Source: Marinobacterium arenosum (GTDB lineage: Bacteria > Pseudomonadota > Gammaproteobacteria > Pseudomonadales > Balneatricaceae). From it: 64,000 nucleotides of DNA. Every line of letters begins with the position of its first letter. Within the stretch, counting starts at the first letter, position 1. Below the pieces are notes generated by a model. The model was not told the origin of the DNA, did not search any database, and saw only the letters and a program-made list of their open reading frames with translations. The stretch is taken from the NCBI RefSeq assembly GCF_019795155.1, contig NZ_JAILYN010000007.1, positions 1 to 64,000 on the forward strand. The letters run 5' to 3'. This document shows, one piece after another, positions 54,498 through 63,692 of this stretch. Both the position numbers and the translations under genes were made by a program.

Positions 54498-57400
54498 TCA
54501 GGAAGCCACCGCCCGGGCGCTGGCGATCACCTTGTTGATCATCGCCCGCAATGCCGCCGGCCGGATCGGCTTGGTCAGCAGCTGGGCGCCGTAGTCGTTG
54601 ATTTCGCTTTTCACCTCGTCGGTGCGGTCGGCGGTGATCACGATCGCCGGGACCGGCGTCGACCAGAGGTCGGCCAGGTCGCGCAATGCCATGATGCCGG
54701 TATGGGTGGCGCTGAGGTGGTAGTCGGCCAGGATGATATCCGGCTCGAACGGCGACACCTGGCACAGCTCGCGCGCTTCCTCGCCCGACAGTGCGGTGAT
54801 CACCTCGCACGACCAGCCCTGCAGCAGTGCAGACATCCCTTCCAGGATCTTCGGCTCGTTGTCGATCACCAATACCCGGATGCCGTGCAATCCCTTACTG
54901 CGGATCCAGCCGCGCTTCTCCGGCCGGGCCTTGGCGGCCAGTGCCGGGTCGCCCAGCGGCACGTCGATACTGAACACCGTGCCCTTGGTCGGCCAGGAGC
55001 GCACATCGAGACGGTGGTCGAGCATACGGGCGATCCGCTCGGTGATCGCCAGCCCCAGGCCAAGCCCCTGCACCTGGCTGTGCTTCGGGTTGTCGATCCG
55101 TTTGAACTCCTCGAACACCTCGCGCAGTTTACTGTGCGGGATGCCGACGCCGGTGTCCCAGACCTCGATGCGCAGCTGGTCGCCGCGCCGGCGGCAGCCG
55201 AGCAACACGCCGCCGTGCTGGGTATAACGGATGGCGTTGGACAGGAAGTTCTGCAGGATGCGGCGCAGCATTTGCTGGTCGGAGCGGACCACCAGTTTGC
55301 AATCGACGCAGCGGAACTTGAGTTGCTTGTCCTTGGCCAGGGCGTCGAAATCGGAACTCAGCTGAGTCATCAGGTCGCCAATGGCGAAATCGCTGATCGA
55401 CGGCTCCAGCGCGCCGGCATCCAGCTTGGAGATATCCAGCAGCGCGGTGATCAGTTCCTCTGCCGCCTTCAAAGAGCCGTCCAGGTTGTCGACCAGCTGG
55501 CGGGTCTCGTCGCTGTGGCTCTGCTGGGCCAGCGCCGAGGTGAACAGCCGGGCCGCGTTAAGCGGCTGCAACAGGTCGTGGCTGGCGGCGGCCAGGAAGC
55601 GGGTCTTGCCGAGGTTGGCGGCTTCCGCATCGGATTTGGCCTGACGCAATTCGTCCTCCATCAGCGCGCGGATGGTGTTTTCCTTGCGCAGCTCCTTGTT
55701 GACCACCGACAGCGCATGGGTGCGCTCTTTGACGCGCAGTTCCAGGTTCTCGTTGGTCTCCTGCAGCGCCTCTTCCGCCTTGCGTCGTTCGGTGATGTCC
55801 TGGTACAGGGTGAAGTAGCCGAGTACGTCGCCATATTCGCCGATGTGCGGAATATAGGTGACCTCGGCGTAGCGTCGTTCGCCGTCGCGTACCGGCAGCG
55901 CCAGTTCGAAACGCTGGCGACGGCCTTTCAGCGCCTCCAGGATATAGGGGCGGCGGATCGCGTAGTCGGCGGCGCTGAACTGCTCATAGCAGGGCACGCC
56001 GGCGATATTGTGGCGGTCCAGTTCAAAGGCCTCGGCGTAGGCCCGGTTGACGAACATGAAGCGCTGCTCGCTGTCCAGGTAAGCGATCAGCACCGGTACG
56101 TTATCGGTGTAGATACGGATGTTCTGCTCGCTCTCACGTAACGCCTGCTGGACCTTCTTGTGGTCGGTGATATCCATGTAGGTGTTGACGTAGCCGCCAT
56201 TCGGCATCTCGTTGCCGCGCACTTCCAGTACGGTACCGTCAGGACGTTGACGCTCGTAGCTGTGTGGCTTGCCGGAACTCATGATCTGCATCCGGCGCTG
56301 TACCTGGTTGTCCAGGTTGCCGGGACCGTACTCGCCCTTGATGGCGTTGTAGCGGAAGATCTCCTCGATTGGACGACCGACGCAGATCAGCCCCTCCGGG
56401 TAGTCGAACATGGTGACATAGCGGCGGTTCCAGGCGACCAGCCGCATCTGCTGGTCGACCACGCTGATCCCCAGGCTGATGTTCTCAATGGTGGATTGCA
56501 GCAGCGAGCGGTTGAAGCGCAGCGCCTGGGAGGCCTCGTCGACGATAGTCACCACGTCGCCGATATGCATGTCGCGGCCGCGCAGGGTCGAAGCCAGTAC
56601 GATCCGGGCCGAGGAGGCGCCGATCACCCCGGCCAGCAGGCGTTCGGCGAACTGGATCAGTTCCGGGGTGGCCCGGTCGCCGGAGATTGGCGGCTCTTCG
56701 CCGCGCTGCAGCGCGAAGCTGGAGAAGGCGTGCTGGGTTCGGCTCTGGCCGAGGAAACGCTCGGCCAGCACCTGCAGGTCGCCGACGGTGACATTGTTGT
56801 ACTGGCGCAGGGTTTCGGTCAGGTTCTGATCGTAGACGTCGACGAAGGCGCTGGCCTGGATCCGGTCGACCAGCCGCAGACTGGTGTAGTGGGAGACCAG
56901 CAGGTACAGCAGAATATTGACGCTCAGACTCCAGAACACGCCGTGGCTTAGTGGGTCGAGCTGGTCGAAACCGAACAGCGCGGTTGGCATCAGCCAGCCG
57001 GGGCGGTCATCCAGCGGCAGGGCGCCGGCGATCAGTCCGGCCTCGGTCATGGTCGGGATCAACAGGGTATAGAGCCACAGGCTGAAACCGCCGATCAGGC
57101 CGGCCAGTACCCCCTGGCGTGAGCCGGCTTTCCAGAAGATGCCGCCGATGATCGCCGGCAGGAACTGGGCCACCGCGGCGAAGGCCAGCAGGCCAAACGA
57201 GGCCAGGTTGCCCTGATCGCCGAGAATCCGGTAGTAGAAGTAGGCCAGCAGCATCAGGCAGAAGATGGTGATTCGGCGGACTTTCAGCAGCAGGCCACCC
57301 AGATCGCGATTTTCCGACAGCCGCAGCCGCGAGATGCGCAGCAGCAGCGGCATCACGATATCGTTACAGACCATGGTCGCCAGGGTGATGCTGGCGACGA

Positions 57401-58424
57401 TCACCATGCTGGTGGCCGCCGACAGACCACCGATAAAGGCGAAGGTGGCCAGGTCCGGCGAGGCGTTGGCCAGCGGCAGCATCAACACGAAGGTGTCGGC
57501 GTCGACCTGATTGCTGTCGAACTGCAGGCTGCCGGCGGCGGAGATCGGCAGCACGAACAGCGAGATCAGGATCAGGTAGAGCGGGAACAGCCAGCGGGCC
57601 AATTTCAGGTCGCTGGCCTGGGTGTTTTCGACGATAGTGACGTGAAATTGACGCGGCAGGCAGATCACCGCGGCACAGGCCAGCAGGGTCTCGGTGATGA
57701 AGCTGTCGGTCAGCCAGTTGGAGAACTTCTCGCTGTAGCTCAGCTGCAGGCGGATATTGAACAGCGTTTCGCCGACGCCGTCGAACAGCTCGAAGGCGAC
57801 GAACAGGCCGATCGCCATGAACGACGCCAGCTTGATGATCGATTCGAAAGCCACCGCCAATACCAGCCCCTGGTGGTGTTCGGTGGCATCGATCTGGCGG
57901 GTACCGAACAGGATCGCGAATACCGCCATCAGGATCGCGACGAACAGCGCGGTGTCGGCACCCAGGTCGAGGGTGCCTCCCTGCGTGGCGGTCAGGGCGT
58001 TGAAACTGATCGCCACCGCTTTCAGCTGCATGGCGATATAGGGGATGGTGCCCATCACCGCCAGCAGCGTCACCATCACCGCCAGCGACTGGCTCTTGCC
58101 GTAGCGCGACGAGATAAAGTCCGAGATGGTGGTGATATTCTGCTGCTTGCTGATCAGGATTATCTTTTCGATCAGCCGCCAGCCGAATATAAATACCAGC
58201 ACCGGCCCAAGGTAGGTGGCCAGATACTCCCAGCCATTGGTCGACGCACGGCCAACAGCGCCGTAAAAGGTCCAGGACGAGCAGTAAACGGCCAGCGAAA
58301 GGGAATAGATAATCGGTTTTCCGCTGTTGTTGTTACTGCCGTACTTGTCGCCGAAGTAGGCGATTGCAAACAGCAAGCCCAGATAGGCGAGCGAGATCAG
58401 AATAATGGACCAGCCGGATAACAT
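54498..58424 (-). CDS. crbS: Transporter-domain hybrid sensor kinase (CrbS/MxtR-like)
   Basis: The 1308-residue membrane protein starts with an SLC5-type sodium/solute symporter domain of about 13 helices (1 to about 510), then PAS regions near 640-760 and 775-890 (TDNVPVLIAYLDSEQRFMFVNRAYAE), a coiled coil, the H box ASHDLLQPLNAARLFTSAL, an HATPase domain (LQNFLSNAIRY, GVGIPHSK, GLGLGLAI), and a C-terminal receiver (RVLVIDNEPKIL, aspartate in IILADYHL near 1234). CrbS in Vibrio and MxtR in Pseudomonas have this architecture and signal to CrbR/ErdR to turn on acetate use. It is convergent with crbR and divergent from the symporter genes. Confidence 0.93.
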   Translation of the reverse strand: MLSGWSIILISLAYLGLLFAIAYFGDKYGSNNNSGKPIIYSLSLAVYCSSWTFYGAVGRASTNGWEYLATYLGPVLVFIFGWRLIEKIILISKQQNITTISDFISSRYGKSQSLAVMVTLLAVMGTIPYIAMQLKAVAISFNALTATQGGTLDLGADTALFVAILMAVFAILFGTRQIDATEHHQGLVLAVAFESIIKLASFMAIGLFVAFELFDGVGETLFNIRLQLSYSEKFSNWLTDSFITETLLACAAVICLPRQFHVTIVENTQASDLKLARWLFPLYLILISLFVLPISAAGSLQFDSNQVDADTFVLMLPLANASPDLATFAFIGGLSAATSMVIVASITLATMVCNDIVMPLLLRISRLRLSENRDLGGLLLKVRRITIFCLMLLAYFYYRILGDQGNLASFGLLAFAAVAQFLPAIIGGIFWKAGSRQGVLAGLIGGFSLWLYTLLIPTMTEAGLIAGALPLDDRPGWLMPTALFGFDQLDPLSHGVFWSLSVNILLYLLVSHYTSLRLVDRIQASAFVDVYDQNLTETLRQYNNVTVGDLQVLAERFLGQSRTQHAFSSFALQRGEEPPISGDRATPELIQFAERLLAGVIGASSARIVLASTLRGRDMHIGDVVTIVDEASQALRFNRSLLQSTIENISLGISVVDQQMRLVAWNRRYVTMFDYPEGLICVGRPIEEIFRYNAIKGEYGPGNLDNQVQRRMQIMSSGKPHSYERQRPDGTVLEVRGNEMPNGGYVNTYMDITDHKKVQQALRESEQNIRIYTDNVPVLIAYLDSEQRFMFVNRAYAEAFELDRHNIAGVPCYEQFSAADYAIRRPYILEALKGRRQRFELALPVRDGERRYAEVTYIPHIGEYGDVLGYFTLYQDITERRKAEEALQETNENLELRVKERTHALSVVNKELRKENTIRALMEDELRQAKSDAEAANLGKTRFLAAASHDLLQPLNAARLFTSALAQQSHSDETRQLVDNLDGSLKAAEELITALLDISKLDAGALEPSISDFAIGDLMTQLSSDFDALAKDKQLKFRCVDCKLVVRSDQQMLRRILQNFLSNAIRYTQHGGVLLGCRRRGDQLRIEVWDTGVGIPHSKLREVFEEFKRIDNPKHSQVQGLGLGLAITERIARMLDHRLDVRSWPTKGTVFSIDVPLGDPALAAKARPEKRGWIRSKGLHGIRVLVIDNEPKILEGMSALLQGWSCEVITALSGEEARELCQVSPFEPDIILADYHLSATHTGIMALRDLADLWSTPVPAIVITADRTDEVKSEINDYGAQLLTKPIRPAALRAMINKVIASARAVAS

Positions 58425-58724
58425 GTCGACAAAAACTCCTGCTTGACGGTGCCGGATAGTACGTCTTCAGGCACCATGAAAACCAGTCTACTGGTCCTGT
58501 AATACCTTTGTATAGCTTGTTGTGGCCGAATCCATTTTCTATGTTTGCTGTCGGGCGGCAGCCCAGGCCACGCCTGGGTTCGGGCGTTTTGTTCGAGATT
58601 GTTGACAACCTTGGGCGCGGCGGGGCGCGACTAAAGTCGGGCTTCTCCGATATAGGCGGTCTGATAGTCTCGATAGGGCCTGTTTTTATGCCTACTACCT
58701 AATAACAAAAAAACGGATGGTGCC
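58425..58724. promoter_or_regulatory. Divergent promoter region between crbS and the symporter genes
   Basis: No gene is seen in this stretch. It has a palindrome CCCAGGC-CAC-GCCTGGG (58562-58578) and a TTGACA (58602-58607) without a good -10 at normal spacing, so the plus-strand promoter is probably activator-dependent, with CrbR the obvious candidate. Confidence 0.4.
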
Positions 58725-58985
58725 ATGTCAATCAGCAACGATCAGGCGCAAGCTTACTGGAGTGAGAACTTGCGCATCATTATGACCTATCTGGCGATCT
58801 GGTTCGTGGTCTCTTACGGCTGCGGCATCCTGTTCGTCGAACAGTTGGACGCAATCCAGTTCTTCGGTTTCCCGCTGGGGTTCTGGTTTGGTCAGCAGGG
58901 GTCTATCTTCGTCTTCGTCGGTTTGATCTGGGCTTATGTAGCCAGCATGAACAAACTGGACGAGAAGTATGACGTTCACGAATAA
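58725..58985 (+). CDS. DUF4212 small subunit of a sodium/solute symporter
   Basis: The 86-residue protein has two membrane helices (about 17-37 and 55-72) and the family features QAYWSENLRIIMTYLAIWFVVSYGCGILF and FGFPLGFWFGQQGSIFVFVGLIWAYVASMNKLD. DUF4212 proteins are encoded directly before an SSS-family permease and appear to be its accessory subunit, analogous to YjcH with ActP. The symporter starts 29 bp downstream. Confidence 0.92.
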   Translation: MSISNDQAQAYWSENLRIIMTYLAIWFVVSYGCGILFVEQLDAIQFFGFPLGFWFGQQGSIFVFVGLIWAYVASMNKLDEKYDVHE

Positions 58986-59014
58986 AAATAATAACGATTA
59001 AGGACGGCAGTCAT

Positions 59015-60823
59015 ATGAGTCTCGACTTACTTACCTACCTGTTCATCGGGGGCTCCTTCGCCCTCTATATCGGCATCGCCATCTGGGCGCGTGCCGGCTC
59101 GACCAAGGAGTTCTACGTGGCGGGCGGCGGTGTACCGCCGGTGGCCAACGGGATGGCAACCGCGGCGGACTGGATGTCCGCGGCTTCCTTCATCTCCCTG
59201 GCCGGTTTGATCTCCTTCATCGGCCGTGACGGTTCCGCCTACCTGATGGGCTGGACCGGTGGTTACGTGCTGCTGGCACTGCTGCTGGCACCTTACCTGC
59301 GTAAGTTCGGCAAGTTCACGGTGCCGGACTTCGTCGGTGACCGCTACTACTCCAGCACCGCGCGTACCATCGCCGTGGTCTGCACCATCGTCATCTCCTT
59401 CACCTACGTGGCAGGCCAGATGCGTGGTGTAGGTATCGTGTTCTCCCGCTACCTGCACGTCGACATCAACACCGGCGTGGTGATCGGTATGGCGATCGTG
59501 TTCTTCTACGCGGTACTGGGCGGCATGAAGGGGATCACCTACACCCAGGTGGCGCAGTACTGCGTACTGATCCTGGCATTCACCGTGCCGGCCTTCTTCC
59601 TGTCCGCGCAGATCACCGGCCATATCCTGCCGCAGACCGGCCTGGGGGCGACCCTGGAATCCGGCCAGTCGGTACTGGCGACGCTGGACAAGCTGTCAAT
59701 GGACCTGGGCTTTGCGCAGTACACCGCCGGTAAGAAATCGACTATCGATATCTTCTTCCTGACCGTTGCGCTGATGTGCGGTACTGCGGGCCTGCCGCAC
59801 GTAATCGTACGCTTCTTCACCGTACCGCGCGTCAAGGATGCACGTACCTCTGCCGGCTGGGCGCTGATCTTCATCGCCATCCTGTACACTTCGGTACCGG
59901 GCGTTGCTGGTTTTGGTCGCGTTAACCTGATCCAGACCATCAACGGCGCTGACAATGCGGGCACCGAGTACAGCCAGATGCCAGTTTGGTTCAAGAACTG
60001 GGAGAATGCCGGTCTGCTGGCGTGGAACGACCGTAACGGTGACGGCAAGGTGCAGTATGCTGCCGGTGCGGCGTTCGAAGGCAAAGGCGGTAAACCGTCC
60101 TTCACCGATGAGCGTGGTGAGAACAACCAGCGCCTGACCAGCAACGCGATCGCCTCGGCTGATTTCGATGCCGGCAAGCAGCCATTCGCCAACGAAGTCT
60201 ACGTCGACCGCGACATCATGGTACTGGCCAACCCGGAGATCGCGCAGCTGCCGAACTGGGTTATCGCGCTGGTCGCGGCTGGTGCGGTCGCGGCGGCACT
60301 GTCCACCGCGGCGGGCCTGCTGCTGGTAATCTCCACCGCGATCTCGCATGACCTGATGAAGAAGACCATCAACCCGAACATCACCGACAAGCAGGAGCTG
60401 ATGTATGCCCGCCTGGCGGCCATCGTCGCGATCTGTATCGCCGGTTACTTCGGGATCAATCCGCCGGGCTTCGTGGCCCAGGTGGTGGCGTTGGCCTTCG
60501 GTCTGGCCTGTGCGTCGGTATTCCCGGCCATCGTCATGGGTATCTTCTACAAGCGGATGAACACTCAGGGCGCTATCGCCGGTATGCTCACCGGTCTGGT
60601 CTCCACCGTGCTGTACATGTGGTACTTCGTCTGGGGCGGCGGCACGCCGGATGAGTACTTCATGGGTATCTCGCCGGGTGGCTTCGGTACCGTGGGTATG
60701 ATCCTGCACTTCGTCGTGGCCTTCGTGGTTGCCAGCATGACGCCGGAACCGCCGAAGGAGATTCAGGATATCGTGGAAGATCTGCGTATCCCGCGCGGTG
60801 CCGGTACAGCTCACGCGCACTGA
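59015..60823 (+). CDS. Sodium:solute symporter, probable acetate permease (ActP-type)
   Basis: The 602-residue SSS/SLC5-family permease has about 13 membrane helices. Family marks include FYVAGGGVPPVANGMATAADWMSAASFISLAG near 35-66 and GGMKGITYTQVAQYCVLILAF. A hydrophilic insert at about 320-395 is characteristic of the subgroup encoded with DUF4212. Gene context (acsA, crbRS, DUF4212) points to acetate or another short carboxylate, but the substrate is inferred. A terminator at 60854-60885 follows. Confidence 0.9.
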   Translation: MSLDLLTYLFIGGSFALYIGIAIWARAGSTKEFYVAGGGVPPVANGMATAADWMSAASFISLAGLISFIGRDGSAYLMGWTGGYVLLALLLAPYLRKFGKFTVPDFVGDRYYSSTARTIAVVCTIVISFTYVAGQMRGVGIVFSRYLHVDINTGVVIGMAIVFFYAVLGGMKGITYTQVAQYCVLILAFTVPAFFLSAQITGHILPQTGLGATLESGQSVLATLDKLSMDLGFAQYTAGKKSTIDIFFLTVALMCGTAGLPHVIVRFFTVPRVKDARTSAGWALIFIAILYTSVPGVAGFGRVNLIQTINGADNAGTEYSQMPVWFKNWENAGLLAWNDRNGDGKVQYAAGAAFEGKGGKPSFTDERGENNQRLTSNAIASADFDAGKQPFANEVYVDRDIMVLANPEIAQLPNWVIALVAAGAVAAALSTAAGLLLVISTAISHDLMKKTINPNITDKQELMYARLAAIVAICIAGYFGINPPGFVAQVVALAFGLACASVFPAIVMGIFYKRMNTQGAIAGMLTGLVSTVLYMWYFVWGGGTPDEYFMGISPGGFGTVGMILHFVVAFVVASMTPEPPKEIQDIVEDLRIPRGAGTAHAH

Positions 60824-60853
60824 TCCGCGCCTGAGTTACCCGTAAAAGCTGAC

Positions 60854-60885
60854 AAGGCACACCGGCGCGAGCTGGTGTGCCTTTT
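60854..60885 (+). terminator. Intrinsic terminator after the symporter gene
   Basis: AAGGCACACC and GGTGTGCCTT form a 10-bp stem followed by TTTTCTCTTT. The next gene starts 25 bp later, so some read-through is possible. Confidence 0.85.
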
Positions 60886-60909
60886 CTCTTTATAGGAGTC
60901 GGAAAGGAT

Positions 60910-62736
60910 ATGCCTACCTCATTCAAGATGGAAAACATGCCGTTCAGCCTGCTGAGCGAGCCGGAGCAGAACCTGCTGCGTTCCAGCCTGGATATCGGCT
61001 ATTACCAGCGTGGCGAAGTGATTCTGGCCGCCGGCGACGAACCCGAAGGGGTTTATATCGTGCTGAAAGGGCGGGTTAGCGAGAGCGAGGCCCGCGACGA
61101 CAGCGCCGAGCAGACCCAGCATGTGTTCGTGCACTATACCGATGAGGACTACTTCGGCGGCTGGTCGGCAATTCGCGGCCGGGCGATCCATAACTTTATC
61201 GCCGAGGAGGAGACCATCTGTCACATCCTGCCGACCAGGGTGCTGCTTGAACTGGTGTCCAGCAATTCGCTGTTTGCCGATTACTTCCAGCAGAACCTGG
61301 CCGCCAAGTCGGAGATCGTCGCCCAGCACGGCGACCAGGATATGACCGAATTCATGCTGGCGCGGGTATCGGACGGCTTGATCCGCGAGCCGTTGATCGT
61401 GCTGGAGGGTACCACCATCAAGGAGGCCACCGCGCTGATGCAGGAACGCAAGGCCGACTGCGTGCTGGTGCGCAAGGGCAATCGTTACGGCATGATTACC
61501 GGCACCGACCTGCTCAATGCGGCGGTGCTGTGCGAAAAGCCGCTGGACTCGGATGTTGCCGAGATCGCATCCTACCGGCTGATCTCCACCACCCCGGACG
61601 ACTACCTGTTCAATGCCTTGATCATCATGACCCAGCAGCAGATCGAGCGGGTGGTGGTGATGGCCAAGGGCGAGCTGCAGGGGATCGTCGAGCTGACCGA
61701 TGTGCTCAGCTATTTCTCCAGCCATAGCCATGTCATCGGCCTGCGCATCGAGCGCGCCTCGACCGTCGAGGATTTGAAAGAAGCGGCGGCGGGGCTGAAC
61801 GACCTGATCAAGGCGTTGGTGTCGCACGGTGTCAAGACCCGCTTCGCGATGGACCTGCTGGCGGCGATGAACGGCCGCATCATGGCCAAGCTGTTCGATC
61901 TGATGATTCCGCCGGATATGCAGCCGCACGTCTGCCTGATCGTGATGGGCTCGGAGGGGCGTGCCGAGCAGATCATGAAGACCGACCAGGACAACGCCCT
62001 GATCCACCGTGACGGGCTGGACTGGCCGGAGATGTTGCCGACCATGCAGCGCTACAGCAAGACGCTGATCGAATTCGGATTTCCACCCTGTCCGGGCAAC
62101 ATCATGGTGTCCAATCCGCAATGGGTGAAGTCGCTGGGCGACTGGACCCAGATGCTCGGCGACTGGTCGGCCCGTTGCGATGGCGATTCACTGCTGAACC
62201 TGGCGATCGCCGTCGACGGCAAGCCGGTGGCCGGCAACCCGGCAATCTTCAAGGCGGGCCGTAACTGGTTCCTGCGCCACCTGCGCAATAATGATCTGTT
62301 TTTCTCACACTTCGCCAAGGCATCGCTGGAGTTCGATACCCCGCTGACCTTCTTCGGCAACCTGAAGGAGAAGGGCGAACTGGATATCAAGAAAGGCGGC
62401 ATCTTCCCGATCGTGCACGGCGTGCGCACCCTGGCGCTGGAGCACCGGATTCTGGCCACCAATACCTTCAAGCGGATCGAGGCGCTGGTGGAGGCCGGCC
62501 AGATGGAGCAGAAACATGCCAAGGATCTGGCCGAGGCGCTGAGCCTGTTTGTCGAGTTGCGGCTGCGTCAGCAGATCAAGCGGGTCGACAGCAGCGAGGC
62601 GGGCATAGACCAAACGCCTAATATCATCGAGCTGCAATCGCTGAATAAAATGGAGCGAGACCTGTTGCGCGATGCCCTGCATATCGTCAAGGGGTTCAAG
62701 AAGCATCTGGCGCTGAGATACCACTTGGGGAGCTGA
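60910..62736 (+). CDS. cNMP-binding/CBS/DUF294 nucleotidyltransferase-like protein
   Basis: The 608-residue protein has a cyclic-nucleotide-binding-like domain (about 15-125), two CBS motifs (about 150-270, VLVRKGNRYGMITGTDLLNAAV and ERVVVMAKGELQGIVELTDVLSYF), a DUF294 nucleotidyltransferase-like domain with GSEGRAEQIMKTDQDNALIH near 347-366, and a helical DUF294 C-terminal domain. Such proteins resemble the GlnD/GlnE class and are routinely encoded next to acetate symporters, where a regulatory role is suspected but not established. ATG 60910 follows GGAAAGG; the longer frame from 60877 overlaps the terminator. Confidence 0.9.
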   Translation: MPTSFKMENMPFSLLSEPEQNLLRSSLDIGYYQRGEVILAAGDEPEGVYIVLKGRVSESEARDDSAEQTQHVFVHYTDEDYFGGWSAIRGRAIHNFIAEEETICHILPTRVLLELVSSNSLFADYFQQNLAAKSEIVAQHGDQDMTEFMLARVSDGLIREPLIVLEGTTIKEATALMQERKADCVLVRKGNRYGMITGTDLLNAAVLCEKPLDSDVAEIASYRLISTTPDDYLFNALIIMTQQQIERVVVMAKGELQGIVELTDVLSYFSSHSHVIGLRIERASTVEDLKEAAAGLNDLIKALVSHGVKTRFAMDLLAAMNGRIMAKLFDLMIPPDMQPHVCLIVMGSEGRAEQIMKTDQDNALIHRDGLDWPEMLPTMQRYSKTLIEFGFPPCPGNIMVSNPQWVKSLGDWTQMLGDWSARCDGDSLLNLAIAVDGKPVAGNPAIFKAGRNWFLRHLRNNDLFFSHFAKASLEFDTPLTFFGNLKEKGELDIKKGGIFPIVHGVRTLALEHRILATNTFKRIEALVEAGQMEQKHAKDLAEALSLFVELRLRQQIKRVDSSEAGIDQTPNIIELQSLNKMERDLLRDALHIVKGFKKHLALRYHLGS

Positions 62737-62740
62737 GCGG

Positions 62741-63370
62741 ATGATCATTCCGAAAACGATCAGAAAGTTCAAAGAGCGTATCGACCATCGGAGCGGCCCT
62801 TACGGTTATTTGTTTCAACCCTACGACGGCGACGAAGTGGTGTCGCTCGATTGCGAAACCACCTCGCTGGATATCAAGAAAGGCGAGATCCTGTCGATCG
62901 GCGCGGTCCGCATCAAAGGCCGTAAGGTGATGACCAGCGAGCGGCTGGATATCAAGTTGCAGCCGCCCGAGTCATTGAGCGGCGACTCGATCAAGATCCA
63001 CAAGTTGCGCGCCAGTGACCTATGTGACGGCATCACGCTGGACGAGGCGCTGGACCAGGTGCTGGAGTTTGTCGGCAACCGGCCGATCCTCGGCTATTAC
63101 GTCAACTACGATATGCGCATGCTGGAGAAATTCATCCGGCCGCGCTTCGGCTTCGGTCTGCCGAACAAGGCGATCGAGCTGTCCCATGTCTACCACGACA
63201 TCATCAAATGGAAAGCGGTGGGCGGTAATGTCGACCTGCGTTTCGACACCATCGCCAGTCAGCTTGACCTGCCGATTCTCGAGCGTCACACGGCGCTGGG
63301 GGATGCCATCACCGTGGCCCTGATGTATGTGCGACTGAAATATGGCGAGGCGCCGGCAGCACACTATTAG
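62741..63370 (+). CDS. DnaQ-like 3'-5' exonuclease
   Basis: The 209-residue protein has the DEDDh exonuclease motifs: D37 and E39 in VSLDCETTSLD, the aspartate in GYYVNYDMRMLEKF, and H and D in ERHTALGDAITVAL. Two metal ions would be bound by these residues. It starts 4 bp after the DUF294 gene stop and is clearly cotranscribed with it; this exonuclease companion is a common feature of the acetate-permease locus. Its target is not known. Confidence 0.92.
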   Translation: MIIPKTIRKFKERIDHRSGPYGYLFQPYDGDEVVSLDCETTSLDIKKGEILSIGAVRIKGRKVMTSERLDIKLQPPESLSGDSIKIHKLRASDLCDGITLDEALDQVLEFVGNRPILGYYVNYDMRMLEKFIRPRFGFGLPNKAIELSHVYHDIIKWKAVGGNVDLRFDTIASQLDLPILERHTALGDAITVALMYVRLKYGEAPAAHY

Positions 63371-63600
63371 TCGTTGCCCCGTTGTTCGCCTTCTCGGCCC
63401 TGCCATCGCGTCACATTACCGTCGACCTGAATCGGTGATTAATCTAAGGGCGCGATGCGGGGCGGAATCTGCTATTCTGGCCAGCCGGCTGGCGCCGGCT
63501 GTGATCCCGTCTGTAGAGCGGCCATCCTGAACGGCGGTTTAGGATGTTGGCTTGATGCTTGCATAAGACTACTTTCGATAGGGTTAAACAGCTGTTTTAA

Positions 63601-63676
63601 GCCAATTTATTGGCGTTATGGGGCGTTGTCGGTCTTGATGGGCGGGTGTTGCTCTCTATAATGTCAATTAATTGCC
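63601..63676 (+). promoter_or_regulatory. fliE promoter with two FleQ-box-like dyads
   Basis: TTGATG (63635-63640) and a perfect TATAAT (63657-63662) are 16 bp apart. GTCAATTAATTGCC (63663-63676), close to the Pseudomonas FleQ motif, begins right after the -10. A second symmetric sequence, GCCAATTTATTGGC, lies at 63601-63614, 62 bp upstream. The rest of the 322-bp gap from 63371 holds only a hairpin (CAGCCGG-CTGGCG-CCGGCTG, near 63481-63500). Confidence 0.6.
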
Positions 63677-63692
63677 GAATTTAGGGGGCGGA

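Noticed and set aside
53926-54594. Overlapping frames encoding repeated peptides between crbR and crbS
   Set aside because: They are translations of the 104-bp tandem repeat in one frame after another and have no start signals.
63638-63653. Sigma-54 promoter in front of fliE
   Set aside because: GG and GC are only 8 or 9 bp apart, not the required 10, in GATGGGCGGGTGTTGCT.
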